Shown: positions 26,251-36,432 of the stretch, one piece after another
Layout of the letters: the number at the start of each line of letters is the position of its first letter
How positions within the stretch are numbered: position 1 is the first letter of the stretch
From: Chloroflexota bacterium
Lineage (GTDB): Bacteria > Chloroflexota > Dormibacteria > Dormibacterales > Dormibacteraceae
Length of the DNA: 64,000 nucleotides
Reading direction: 5' to 3'
Assembly (NCBI GenBank): GCA_005880915.1
Contig: VBIW01000042.1
Location: forward strand, 47,255 to 111,254
Translations under genes and position numbers: made by a program
Notes under the pieces: generated by a model
The model's database searches: none
Seen by the model: only the letters and a program-made list of their open reading frames with translations
Told to the model about the DNA's origin: nothing

Positions 26251-27801
26251 GTGCCGTTTGACGCAGAGGTGGCGGACGTCACTCCAACTCACGTCGGTCA
26301 GCTGTCCCTGGATGGTCGTTGGCGTTGGGATGGCACGCAATGGCTGCCTGTAACGAGCGCCCCGCCGCCGGTTCCCGAGTGGGCCAACGCCCGCGTTCGG
26401 TCCAACGCAACGCTCACCGCCTTGGGCTCTGTCCTGGTGATTGGTCTCCTGGCCGACCAGTGGCTGCGCACCGGCACCTTTGGCCTGGCCGCCTCGCTGA
26501 CCTTCGTTATCGGAGCTGCAGCTCTGATTCGCATAGGGGGCCTGGAGCGGCGTGAATCGCGGGCCTTCGTGGGGGTCGCGGCGCTGTTCGCATGTTGGTT
26601 CACCCTTCGGGCGAGTCCATGGCTGTTGCTGCCGGACCTGTTCGTCGCCATCGCGCTTCTTGGATTCGCTGCTTCAATTGCGGTTCGAGGTTCGATATTC
26701 GATCTCGGCGTCTCCGAGGTCGCGGCGCGCTCCATTCAGGCCGTGATCCAGATCGCCGCGGGCGCGGGATTTGTTGCGCGACCGGCGCTCCAGGCCCGAG
26801 GTCGTGTGCGTTCAGCCGCGCCGCTGATTCGAGGTGTCCTGATCGCACTGCCCATCGCCGCGCTTCTTGCCGCCTTGCTTGCGTCCGCGGATCCGGTCTT
26901 CGCGTCCTTCTTCAACCTGAACGTAGATTTCGGCCAGCTTGCCCTGGACGTGACCCTCGTCGCGGTCGGTGCACTGTCCGCTGCCGGCTTGCTTCGCCTT
27001 GCGGCCTCCGAACCGGTAGGGCGCGTGGACGGCCCGGTCTGGCGGCTCGGTGCCACCGAAGCGCTTGTAGTCCTTGCGGTCCTCGACGCCGTGTTTGCAG
27101 CCTTCGCATTGGCGCAGGTGCTGGCGGCGACAGGGGCGGCCGCGGACACCTTGAGACAGGCGGGCGTCACCTATTCCGACTACGCGCGGTCGGGCTTCTT
27201 TCAGCTGCTCTGGGTGAGTGGCATCACGCTCGCGGTCCTCTTCCTGTTCAGCAGGATCAGCCGGCTCTCCGCTCGCCGAAGCGAGGTCGCGTTCATGGTG
27301 CTGGCCCAATGCGCCATTGCGCTCACCCTGCTCATCGTCGTGGTGGCGTTTCGCCGTCTGAGCCTTTATGAAGAGGCCTACGGCTTCACCATGCTCCGTC
27401 TGTACAGCCACATTTTTGCGACCTGGATCGCAGCCGTCTTCCTGTTGTTGGCGATCGACTTTTTCTTTGTGTGGAAGAGCCGGCGCTGGTTTGTCGGGGC
27501 GATGATTGCCACGGGGATAGCTGTCCTGCTCGTGCTCAACTTCATCAACCCTGAAGCTGTTGTCGTTTCACTCAACACGAGCCATGCGCAGACCAGCCAC
27601 AAGATTGACGGTGATTATCTAGCGCAGCTGTCGAGCGATGCGACGCCGGCGTTGCTCGCGTCTCGGTCCGCGCTCGACCCTGCGCTGCGCGGGCAGATCA
27701 ATCAGGCCGTCTGCGCCGGCCCGCGCACGTACTCACCGCAACCCTCTGCATTCAACTGGTCTGAGGCACAGGCTGCTGACGCCCGTCGGGGCGGCTGCTA
27801 G
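26251..27801 (+). CDS. DUF4173-family multi-spanning membrane protein
   Basis: This 516-residue protein has about ten to twelve predicted transmembrane segments between residues 50 and 440. The N-terminal DGRWRWDGTQWLPV is a short tryptophan-rich motif often put before membrane domains in high-GC Gram-positives. The conserved region YSDYARSGFFQLLWVSGITL and YGFTMLRLYSHIFATWIA matches DUF4173 proteins, whose function is unknown. The C-terminal 80 residues are polar and probably outside. The start is GTG. The stop overlaps that of the convergent gene by four bases. Confidence 0.82.
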   Translation: MPFDAEVADVTPTHVGQLSLDGRWRWDGTQWLPVTSAPPPVPEWANARVRSNATLTALGSVLVIGLLADQWLRTGTFGLAASLTFVIGAAALIRIGGLERRESRAFVGVAALFACWFTLRASPWLLLPDLFVAIALLGFAASIAVRGSIFDLGVSEVAARSIQAVIQIAAGAGFVARPALQARGRVRSAAPLIRGVLIALPIAALLAALLASADPVFASFFNLNVDFGQLALDVTLVAVGALSAAGLLRLAASEPVGRVDGPVWRLGATEALVVLAVLDAVFAAFALAQVLAATGAAADTLRQAGVTYSDYARSGFFQLLWVSGITLAVLFLFSRISRLSARRSEVAFMVLAQCAIALTLLIVVVAFRRLSLYEEAYGFTMLRLYSHIFATWIAAVFLLLAIDFFFVWKSRRWFVGAMIATGIAVLLVLNFINPEAVVVSLNTSHAQTSHKIDGDYLAQLSSDATPALLASRSALDPALRGQINQAVCAGPRTYSPQPSAFNWSEAQAADARRGGC

Positions 27802-28214
27802 GCGAGGTCGCCGACGCGGCGGATCCAGCGGAACATCGCCTTGGTGGTGTCCGGGACGTACCGCTCGGCTCCTTCGATCAGTCCTTCAAACGTAGGCGCG
27901 GTGAATGTGATCCCCGAACCCTGGATATCGCTCGCCTTGATCTCGCCGCCCTGCTTCGTGATGTCCAGGATCACGTCTCCTGGCCTCCCCTCCCAGGGGT
28001 ATATGGCGAACTGCAGCTCGGCCGCGACGGACTCGATGTGGTTGGCGTACAGAGCCGCAGTTTGCGATGACGCTTCGTCCAGCGCCTTCGTGAGCGACTC
28101 GGCGGAGAAATCGCGCGGCGTCTTGCCGTCTGACGCCCAGATGAGACTCCACCTGGACCGATCACGCTCGACGATGCATGTCACCAGGCTCGACAGCTTC
28201 ACCGTTTCGAGCAT
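27798..28214 (-). CDS. Hypothetical protein
   Basis: This 138-residue soluble protein, starting with MLETVKLSSLVTCIVE, is not one I recognise. It is mixed alpha/beta in appearance, with no signal peptide or membrane segment. The frame is open to 28259, but a start there would overlap the divergent DUF2087 gene, so the ATG at 28214 is preferred. It converges on the DUF4173 gene with overlapping stops. Confidence 0.65.
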   Translation of the reverse strand: MLETVKLSSLVTCIVERDRSRWSLIWASDGKTPRDFSAESLTKALDEASSQTAALYANHIESVAAELQFAIYPWEGRPGDVILDITKQGGEIKASDIQGSGITFTAPTFEGLIEGAERYVPDTTKAMFRWIRRVGDLA

Positions 28215-28240
28215 AGCCTCGAGACCCGGAAAATAAGGTC

Positions 28241-28567
28241 GTGGCTCCGGGTTCCCCACCTGAGGATCAGGATCGCGATCGGGTGCTCGAGAGCTTCGTC
28301 GACGTCGCCGGCCGGCTGCACAGCATCCCGGTCCAGCGCAAGAAGCGCCTGGCGGTCCTGCAGTGGCTCGTCGAGGACTTTCAACCGGGCCGCCTGTACA
28401 CCGAGTCGGAGGTCAATCGAGTCATCTCGCGCCGCCACCCCGACTTCGCGGCCCTCCGGCGATACCTGGTGGACGAGGAGCTGATGCAGCGCAAGCGCAG
28501 CGTGTACTGGAGGACGGGCAGCGTACCGAACGTCGGGTGGGATCCGCCGTCGTGGCCCGACGAATGA
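28241..28567 (+). CDS. DUF2087 domain protein
   Basis: This 108-residue protein matches the DUF2087 pattern, seen as FVDVAGRLHSIPVQRKKRLAVLQWLVEDFQPGRLYTESEVNRVI and RRHPDFAALRRYLVDEELMQRKRSVYWR. The domain resembles a winged helix and is often fused to transcription regulators, so nucleic-acid binding is possible but not shown. The start is GTG at 28241. It lies back to back with the hypothetical gene on the other strand, 26 bp away. Confidence 0.85.
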   Translation: MAPGSPPEDQDRDRVLESFVDVAGRLHSIPVQRKKRLAVLQWLVEDFQPGRLYTESEVNRVISRRHPDFAALRRYLVDEELMQRKRSVYWRTGSVPNVGWDPPSWPDE

Positions 28568-28603
28568 GTGTTACGTGCGCGCCGGTGCGGTCGTTCTCGC
28601 AGC

Positions 28604-29353
28604 ATGACAGCAACCCTCCGATTGCTCGCCGGACCCCTGGCCATCGTGGCCGCGATCTCCCTGGCCCTGGTTGCGATCGCCGTGGCTGCGAACAGGCCCG
28701 CGCTGCTCGTCGGAGCCCCGTCCGCCTCAACCTCCACTTCGACGATCGCGCCGGCCATCCTGACCAGCGGCGACGGAATCGTGTCCAGGAAGCCAGATGT
28801 CGCCGTGATCGGCGCCGGTCTCGAGTCGCAGCAGCCGACCGCCACCGGAGCTCAGTCTGACCTCGCGAGCAAAGCGGCCAAGCTGATCGCCCGGATCAAA
28901 TCACTGCCCGTCGCGGACAAGGACCTCAACACAACCGGCTGCTGGATTGGGCCGGTCTATTCACCGCAGGGTCAAACGATCACCGGGTATCGCGCGGCCG
29001 AGCAGCTGCAGGTCAGCTGGCATAACGTCGACACCGTCGGGAGGGCGCTCGACGCCATCGTGCAGGAGGGAGGGGCCACCAACATCTCGATCAGCTTCGG
29101 CCTGGGGGATCCCAAGCCGGCACAGGCGGAAGCACGCACGCTCGCGATCGCCGATGCGAAAGCCAAAGCCCTGTCCATGGCGTCGGCCGCCGGCGTGAAG
29201 CTCGGCCAGGTGATCCAGGTCAGCGACCTGTCGTTGAGCAGCCGCGTACCCTCGCCGATCAGCTACGGTGCTGCGGCGAGCGTGCCGACGCAGGTTCCCG
29301 TCGGGCAGCTCGACATCCAGGCCAGCGTCGAGGTCGACTTCGCGATCGGGTAA
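28604..29353 (+). CDS. SIMPL (DUF541) domain exported protein
   Basis: This 249-residue protein has an N-terminal hydrophobic segment (residues 5-28) that acts as a signal or anchor. A Ser/Thr-rich linker leads to a SIMPL domain, with the typical DGIVSRKPDVAVIGAGLE start, GYRAAEQLQVSWHNVDTVGRALDAIV and QAEARTLAIADAKAKALSMASAAG. Proteins of this family are periplasmic or surface-linked oligomers of poorly known role. The ATG at 28604 is chosen because it begins the signal segment. Confidence 0.85.
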   Translation: MTATLRLLAGPLAIVAAISLALVAIAVAANRPALLVGAPSASTSTSTIAPAILTSGDGIVSRKPDVAVIGAGLESQQPTATGAQSDLASKAAKLIARIKSLPVADKDLNTTGCWIGPVYSPQGQTITGYRAAEQLQVSWHNVDTVGRALDAIVQEGGATNISISFGLGDPKPAQAEARTLAIADAKAKALSMASAAGVKLGQVIQVSDLSLSSRVPSPISYGAAASVPTQVPVGQLDIQASVEVDFAIG

Positions 29354-29417
29354 ATCGCGGTGAAGAGCGGGGTGGCGCCGCTCGCGACGACGACGGGTGA
29401 TTTATGGTCGGGGGGCG

Positions 29418-30092
29418 ATGATGCTGAAGATCTATCCCGACCAGCGCTGGCCTGCGTTCCTGCGCGTGTTTGCGGATACGGTCACCTTCTTCTGGGCGGT
29501 GGCGTGGGCCTACCTGGGTTTTCTGATCTACCAGACGATCATGGGGCTCGAGGTCATCGCCGATGGGATCAAGAACACTGGCCTCACCTTCAATCAATGG
29601 ATCGCTGCGTTCCGGAAGGCGGTGCCCGGCGGGATCCCGATCCTGACCAAGTTCCTCCAGGATGCCGCCGATGCGCTGCAGCACTACTCGGGCAACTCGC
29701 TGATCGCGACCGGTCAGAACATCCACGATGCGATCCTCAAGACGGCGATCGTCCTTGGGCTGCTCGTGGCCCTGCCCCCGATCCTCCTCGTGCTCGTGCC
29801 CTACACGGGATGGCGATGGCGCGACATGCGGGAGACGGGGGCGGCGCTTGCGTTCGTGCGGATCGCGGCGATGACGGGGCGGGCGGACGCAGCGCGTGCG
29901 GTGCTGGCATACCGGGCCGTGTCGACGCTTTCATTTCGGGCGTTGATGCGGGCAAGCGCGGATCCGGTGGGGGACCTCGTGGAGCACCGATACGAGCGAC
30001 TGGCAACGGCGATGCTGAAACGCGCCGGCCTCGATCCGGCGCGGCTGCCGCCGCCCGAGCTGCCGGAGCTACCGCCCCATCGCGGCGGCTAG
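29418..30092 (+). CDS. Membrane protein of unknown function
   Basis: This protein of about 224 residues starts at one of two adjacent ATGs preceded by GGGGGGCG. A first transmembrane segment lies at about residues 17-40 and a second at 110-130, with a loop of about 70 residues between. The rest is a cytoplasmic, Arg/Ala-rich region ending in a proline-rich tail (LPPPELPELPP). I recognise no family. It sits between the SIMPL and DUF2277 genes on the same strand. Confidence 0.7.
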   Translation: MMLKIYPDQRWPAFLRVFADTVTFFWAVAWAYLGFLIYQTIMGLEVIADGIKNTGLTFNQWIAAFRKAVPGGIPILTKFLQDAADALQHYSGNSLIATGQNIHDAILKTAIVLGLLVALPPILLVLVPYTGWRWRDMRETGAALAFVRIAAMTGRADAARAVLAYRAVSTLSFRALMRASADPVGDLVEHRYERLATAMLKRAGLDPARLPPPELPELPPHRGG

Positions 30093-30107
30093 CTATCGTT
30101 GTTGGCC

Positions 30108-30332
30108 ATGTGCCGAAGCATCAAGACCCTGCGCCATCACGACGAGCTCGCCACCGATGAAGAGATCCGCGCCGCCGCTCGCCAGTTCGTCCGCAAGGTG
30201 AGCGGGTTCACCAAGCCGTCATCCCGCCACGAGGCCGCTTTCGAGGTTGCGGTCGACGAGATCGCTGTCGCGTCGCAGCGCTTGCTCGAGAGCATCGCCG
30301 GGAACCTGGTAGGGGCTGGGCACCGGGCGTAG
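30108..30332 (+). CDS. DUF2277 domain protein
   Basis: This 74-residue protein starts MCRSIKTLRH and continues with TDEEIRAAARQFVRKVSGFTKPS, which matches the small DUF2277 family of helical proteins widely found in high-GC bacteria. Function is unknown. The ATG at 30108 gives the conserved start; no membrane segment or signal is present. Confidence 0.85.
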   Translation: MCRSIKTLRHHDELATDEEIRAAARQFVRKVSGFTKPSSRHEAAFEVAVDEIAVASQRLLESIAGNLVGAGHRA

Positions 30333-30345
30333 CGCTGCTAGGTGG

Positions 30346-30434
30346 CTCCTCCCCACCTGTGGGGAGGTGGCGCGCAGCGCCGGAGGGGCAGCGCCGGAGG
30401 GGCAGCGCCGGAGGGGCAGCGCCGGAGGGGCTGG
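30346..30434. repeat. REP-like element, copy 1, with 4x14-bp tandem repeat
   Basis: The hairpin CCTCCCCA / TGGGGAGG (30348-30367, loop CCTG) is followed by GTGGCGCG. Four perfect tandem copies of CAGCGCCGGAGGGG then follow at 30375-30430. The orientation is opposite to that of the other copies in this window. It lies in the gap between convergent genes, 3' of both DUF2277 and fpg. Confidence 0.8.
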
Positions 30435-30445
30435 GTCGAACCCTT

Positions 30446-31273
30446 TTAGAGCTGGCAGCCTCGGCAGAAGTTCAGCGGTTCGCGGTTGGAGCCCAGCTGG
30501 CTGATCCGGTGCCCGCACCGCGGGCAGGTCTTCCCGCCTTTCATGTGCACCGCCATGAAAGATCGATCCTGCTTCGACTCTTCGTAGTTCGGGTTGGCCA
30601 GGATAGCCTCGACCGCTCGCGAAAGGACCAGAGGGATGGCGCGATAGAGCGCTTCCTCCTCGTCCGGCTTCAGCGACGCACGCCGCCGCAGCGGCAAAAG
30701 CCGCGCCTCGAAAAGGATCTCGTCCGAGTACGCGTTGCCGATCCCGGCCAGGAACTCCTGGTTCCGGAGCAGGTCCTTCAGCTCGTCCCGGAACCGCCGA
30801 AGCCGTTTCCGAAAAACATCCAGGCCCAAGGGACCGATCGAGTCCGCTTCCGGCCCCTGGCCATCCCAGGCCGGGACCTCCTTCGAGCAGTCGGCGACCC
30901 AGTAGATCCGCCCCATGTCCCGAAAGTCGAGGTAGCGAAGCTCCTGCTTGCCCTCGAGCCGCAGCGTGAACACCTCCGTGGCAGGCACCGGCGTGTCTCC
31001 CGAGGCGACCTGGAACCGGCCGCCGAGCATCGGGTTGATGACCAGCCAGCGTGGCGATCCGCCGCCGCCCAGCTCCGTGGCGAAGACCATGTGCTTGCCC
31101 CGCCGGGTCAGTGAGGTGATCCGCCGCGCCGGCAGCTCCAGGGCGAAGTCGTCGACCGGATAACGCAGCAGATGGGCTTTCTTCGGGTTGACCGTGGCGG
31201 CCGTGATCAGCTTGCCCTCGACCCGCGGACTGATGCGGATCCGCAACGCTTCCAGCTCGGGCAGCTCAGGCAT
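30446..31273 (-). CDS. Formamidopyrimidine-DNA glycosylase family protein (Fpg/Nei)
   Basis: This 275-residue DNA repair glycosylase removes oxidised bases. The catalytic N-terminus MPELPELE supplies Pro2 and Glu3. The helix-two-turn-helix region is seen as [21 protein letters not shown]. The C-terminal zinc finger has Cys250, Cys253, Cys270 and Cys273 (CPRC...CRGC). The frame opens far upstream, but only the ATG at 31273 gives the required N-terminal proline. Whether it prefers 8-oxoguanine or pyrimidine lesions cannot be read from the sequence. It is divergent from clpB. Confidence 0.92.
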   Translation of the reverse strand: MPELPELEALRIRISPRVEGKLITAATVNPKKAHLLRYPVDDFALELPARRITSLTRRGKHMVFATELGGGGSPRWLVINPMLGGRFQVASGDTPVPATEVFTLRLEGKQELRYLDFRDMGRIYWVADCSKEVPAWDGQGPEADSIGPLGLDVFRKRLRRFRDELKDLLRNQEFLAGIGNAYSDEILFEARLLPLRRRASLKPDEEEALYRAIPLVLSRAVEAILANPNYEESKQDRSFMAVHMKGGKTCPRCGHRISQLGSNREPLNFCRGCQL

Positions 31274-31309
31274 GCCGCAAAAATACGGGCAAAGAAGACA
31301 CCGAAAAGA

Positions 31310-31326
31310 CGTTTGGAGCCCAAACG
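31310..31326. promoter_or_regulatory. Inverted repeat in the fpg-clpB divergent promoter region
   Basis: CGTTTGG-AGC-CCAAACG is a perfect 7-3-7 inverted repeat placed 21 bp before the clpB start, in a 73-bp gap between divergent genes. It does not match CIRCE or the HspR inverted repeat (HAIR). A GATAAAT stretch after it may be a -10 element. It may bind a repressor of clpB; this is an inference. Confidence 0.4.
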
Positions 31327-31346
31327 TGGTTGGGATAAATCGACGC

Positions 31347-33937
<2,591 letters not shown>

Positions 33938-33941
<4 letters not shown>

Positions 33942-35398
33942 CTGGAGCAAACAGTTCCGGCGGATGGAATCGTCAGGTTGATCAGGTAGGCGTCTTCCGC
34001 CGCCTTGGCGCACGCGCTCGAGTCGTACGACGTGTGGCCGTTGCCCTGCCGGGTCAGCAGGACCGAACCTGAGATCTGCCGATTGACCGATTGAGCGTCG
34101 ATGTAGGGGGTGGCTGGGTCGTTCGTGCCTCCCACCAGAAGGATGGGCGGCGCGCCCTGCACGTTGAGCGGACCTTGTGGGTTCTTTGGCTTCACCGGCC
34201 ACAGGGCGCACTGGTACTCGGAGTATTGACTCCACGGTCCGAACAAAGGCGATGCCTTCGCAAAAGCAGGACCCAGGGCGTCGTAAGTGGCGAGGTCTGG
34301 GGGCGCCGGAAAATCGAGACAGTAGATCGAGTGATATGCGCCGTTCCACAGGTTGTTGTAGCTGCCGTCGGCATTGCGCTCGTTGTAGAAGTCCGCAAAG
34401 AACAGAAGAAGGCGGCCGTCGTTGCTGTCAGCCGCGATGAGAGACCTTTCGAGGTATGTCCAAAGACTCTGGTCGTACAGCGTCTGCAGCACACCGGTCA
34501 TCGCCAGGCTGCGACTCAGCTGCCGTCCGCCAACGTTCATGGGCGTCGAGTCGAGGCGAGTCATCAAGGCATTGATCTTGGCAACAGGATCACCTGACTG
34601 CCCGTACGTGCAGTTCCTCGCCTTGCAGTCAGCGACCCATGCCTCGAGGTTCTGCTGGAAGCCGACCATCTGGGCAAGCGCGCTCGAGTTGGCCTGCACG
34701 GCCGGGTCGAGGACACCATCGAGGGACAGCGCTCGCACGTGGGATGGAAACAGGTGCGCGTACCACTGGCCGAGATAGGTGCCGTAGGAGAAGCCGAGAT
34801 ACGTCAGCTTGGCGTCTCCCAGCGCCCCGCGGATGAGATCCATGTCCCTGGCGGCGCTCGCCGTGTCCATGAATGGCAAGAGGTCGCCACTGCGATGTTG
34901 ACACGCGGCCGCGAAGTCTTTTTCAGCTTGGATCGCGGTTTGCTTTTCTTGTGGGTCGTCAAGAACCGCGTCGATTGATAGGTATTTATCGAGGGTCGGA
35001 CTGTCGACGCACGTGATGGGAGTGCTGCCCGCCACTCCGCGCGGGTCGAAAGCGACCAGGTCGAAATGGCGATTGAGGTTGGTGTACGAAGGGGCAGCGT
35101 CGCGCAAGAATGTGATTGCTGAGACTCCGGGCCCGCCAGGGTTGATCAGAAGGGATCCCATCTTCGGGGTTCCTGTCGCGGGCTTGCGAATAACCGCGAT
35201 GCTGATCTTGCGGCCGGTCGGATGCGTGTAGTCCAGCGGCACCATGAGGTTGCCGCACTGGAAGCCCTTGGTGCAATCGGTCCAGGCAATGCTGCCGGCG
35301 GAGAGGGGTGAAGGGCTGTGTGAGGCGGTCGGCGTCTGCGTGCACGCGACAACAAGGATCGTGACGAGCACCAAGACCTTTGCGACGTGACCCGTCAC
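33938..35398 (-). CDS. Secreted TAP-like alpha/beta hydrolase lipoprotein (tripeptidyl aminopeptidase family)
   Basis: This 486-residue hydrolase is probably exported and lipid-anchored: the signal ends LVVAC with Cys19, followed by a Thr/Ser/Pro linker. The oxyanion region NPGGPGVSA, nucleophile Ser204 in [10 protein letters not shown], and likely Asp427 (GGTNDPATP) and His455 (GNGHTSY) make up the catalytic set. The layout with a C-terminal TAP-like domain is that of Streptomyces tripeptidyl aminopeptidases and related esterases. The substrate is most likely peptides, though some relatives act on esters. Confidence 0.88.
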
Positions 35399-35438
35399 GC
35401 GTTCGAGTCTAGCCGCGCAACATTAGGATCTGCTGGCG

Positions 35439-35657
35439 ATGAGCGAGTTCACCCGAGATGAGCTGGACCTGATATTGGAGGCACTGGACGACGCTTCGTT
35501 CTACCGCGACGCGCGGTCTCTCGTGCTTAAGGGCGCGGTGACGCGGGCCGGCCGGCCGTCGCCGGGCGTCCCTCCGATGCATTCTGGTGACGTTCATCGG
35601 GAGAAGGCCCAGGCATACAGGGCGCTGATGGGCAAGCTGAGGTCGGAGCGACCCTGA
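35439..35657 (+). CDS. Small hypothetical protein
   Basis: This 72-residue protein starts MSEFTRDELDLILEALDDASFYRDA and is helical and charged, with no membrane segment. I recognise no named family. TTAGGATC lies about a dozen bases before the ATG as a weak ribosome-binding site. It is divergent from the TAP-like hydrolase, 40 bp away. Confidence 0.6.
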   Translation: MSEFTRDELDLILEALDDASFYRDARSLVLKGAVTRAGRPSPGVPPMHSGDVHREKAQAYRALMGKLRSERP

Positions 35658-35742
35658 CTGGCTGAACGTACAACCCGAACGCGACACGCGCTGCCCCATG
35701 CATCTGAGTACCTCTCTTCCGCCTTGACCCTAACCTGTCGGC

Positions 35743-36189
35743 ATGTCAGAGGGGTCGGAAGACGCGGCGGCGAAGCTCTACTCGCAGGGCATGAAGTTCG
35801 CGAATAACAGCGACTGGCCTGCAGCTGAGGCGGCCTTTCGTCAAGCGGCGGAATTGGCGCCGAAGGCATCATTGACATGGCTTTCTGTGGCGATCGCGTG
35901 CTGCCGTCAGGGGCGATATGAGCAGGCCGTGCTTGCCATTGAGTGGGCGCTACACGCAGCCACGCCCATCAGAGAAACGCCGGAAAGCGTGCTCGGAGTT
36001 GCCAGGTGGGAAGCTGCGGACTGGCGGGGCGTGGAAGAAGCCTTTCGCCCACTCTTGCAAAAGGAGCCGATCGACGCCCCGACCCATCTCTTCCTAGCGA
36101 TCGCGTTGATCAATCAGAACCGGGTTCAAGAAGGCATCGATGAATTGATGGCCGGATACCGGATGGAGATCGCCGAATCCGAATCCTGA
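35743..36189 (+). CDS. TPR repeat protein
   Basis: This 148-residue soluble protein consists of about three to four tetratricopeptide repeats, for example SDWPAAEAAFRQAAELAPKASLTWLSVAIACCRQGRYEQAVLAIEWAL and DAPTHLFLAIALINQNRVQEGIDELMAGY. It has no signal peptide. TPR proteins act as scaffolds; the partner is unknown. It lies alone on the plus strand before a tRNA gene on the other strand. Confidence 0.78.
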   Translation: MSEGSEDAAAKLYSQGMKFANNSDWPAAEAAFRQAAELAPKASLTWLSVAIACCRQGRYEQAVLAIEWALHAATPIRETPESVLGVARWEAADWRGVEEAFRPLLQKEPIDAPTHLFLAIALINQNRVQEGIDELMAGYRMEIAESES

Positions 36190-36281
36190 CCGATGACCGC
36201 AAATGCCGGCAGCCGCGGGTCTCGTGCGCATTTCAAACCCGCCGCAGCGTGCATTGGCGTGTGTCCTGAGACATGTAGGCG

Positions 36282-36371
36282 CGGGAAGGGAGGGATTCGA
36301 ACCCTCGAGGGAGCTTTACACCCCCTACCCGCTTAGCAGGCGGGTGCTTTCGGCCACTCAGCCACCTCCCC
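36282..36371 (-). tRNA. tRNA-Ser(GCU)
   Basis: Read on the minus strand, the acceptor arms GGGGAGG and CCTTCCC pair with one G-U, with discriminator G. The anticodon loop CTGCTAA gives GCU (AGC at 36335-36337 on the plus strand). A long variable arm and the T-arm GGTTCGAATCC are present. CCA is not encoded, unlike in the tRNA-Ser(UGA) gene at 24.2 kb. Confidence 0.95.
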
Positions 36372-36432
36372 GACAAGGCGGTGCCGTCGCTCGATTCTAT
36401 CCACCCCAGGCTCTCTCCATACTTAGCAGCCG

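Noticed and set aside
30375..30430. Four tandem repeats considered as a CRISPR array
   Set aside because: The units are 14 bp and directly adjacent, without spacers, and no cas gene is nearby.
36282..36371. Plus-strand coding frame across 36203-36730
   Set aside because: It reads through the complement of a clear tRNA-Ser(GCU) gene and the start of the GH15 gene in the wrong frame.
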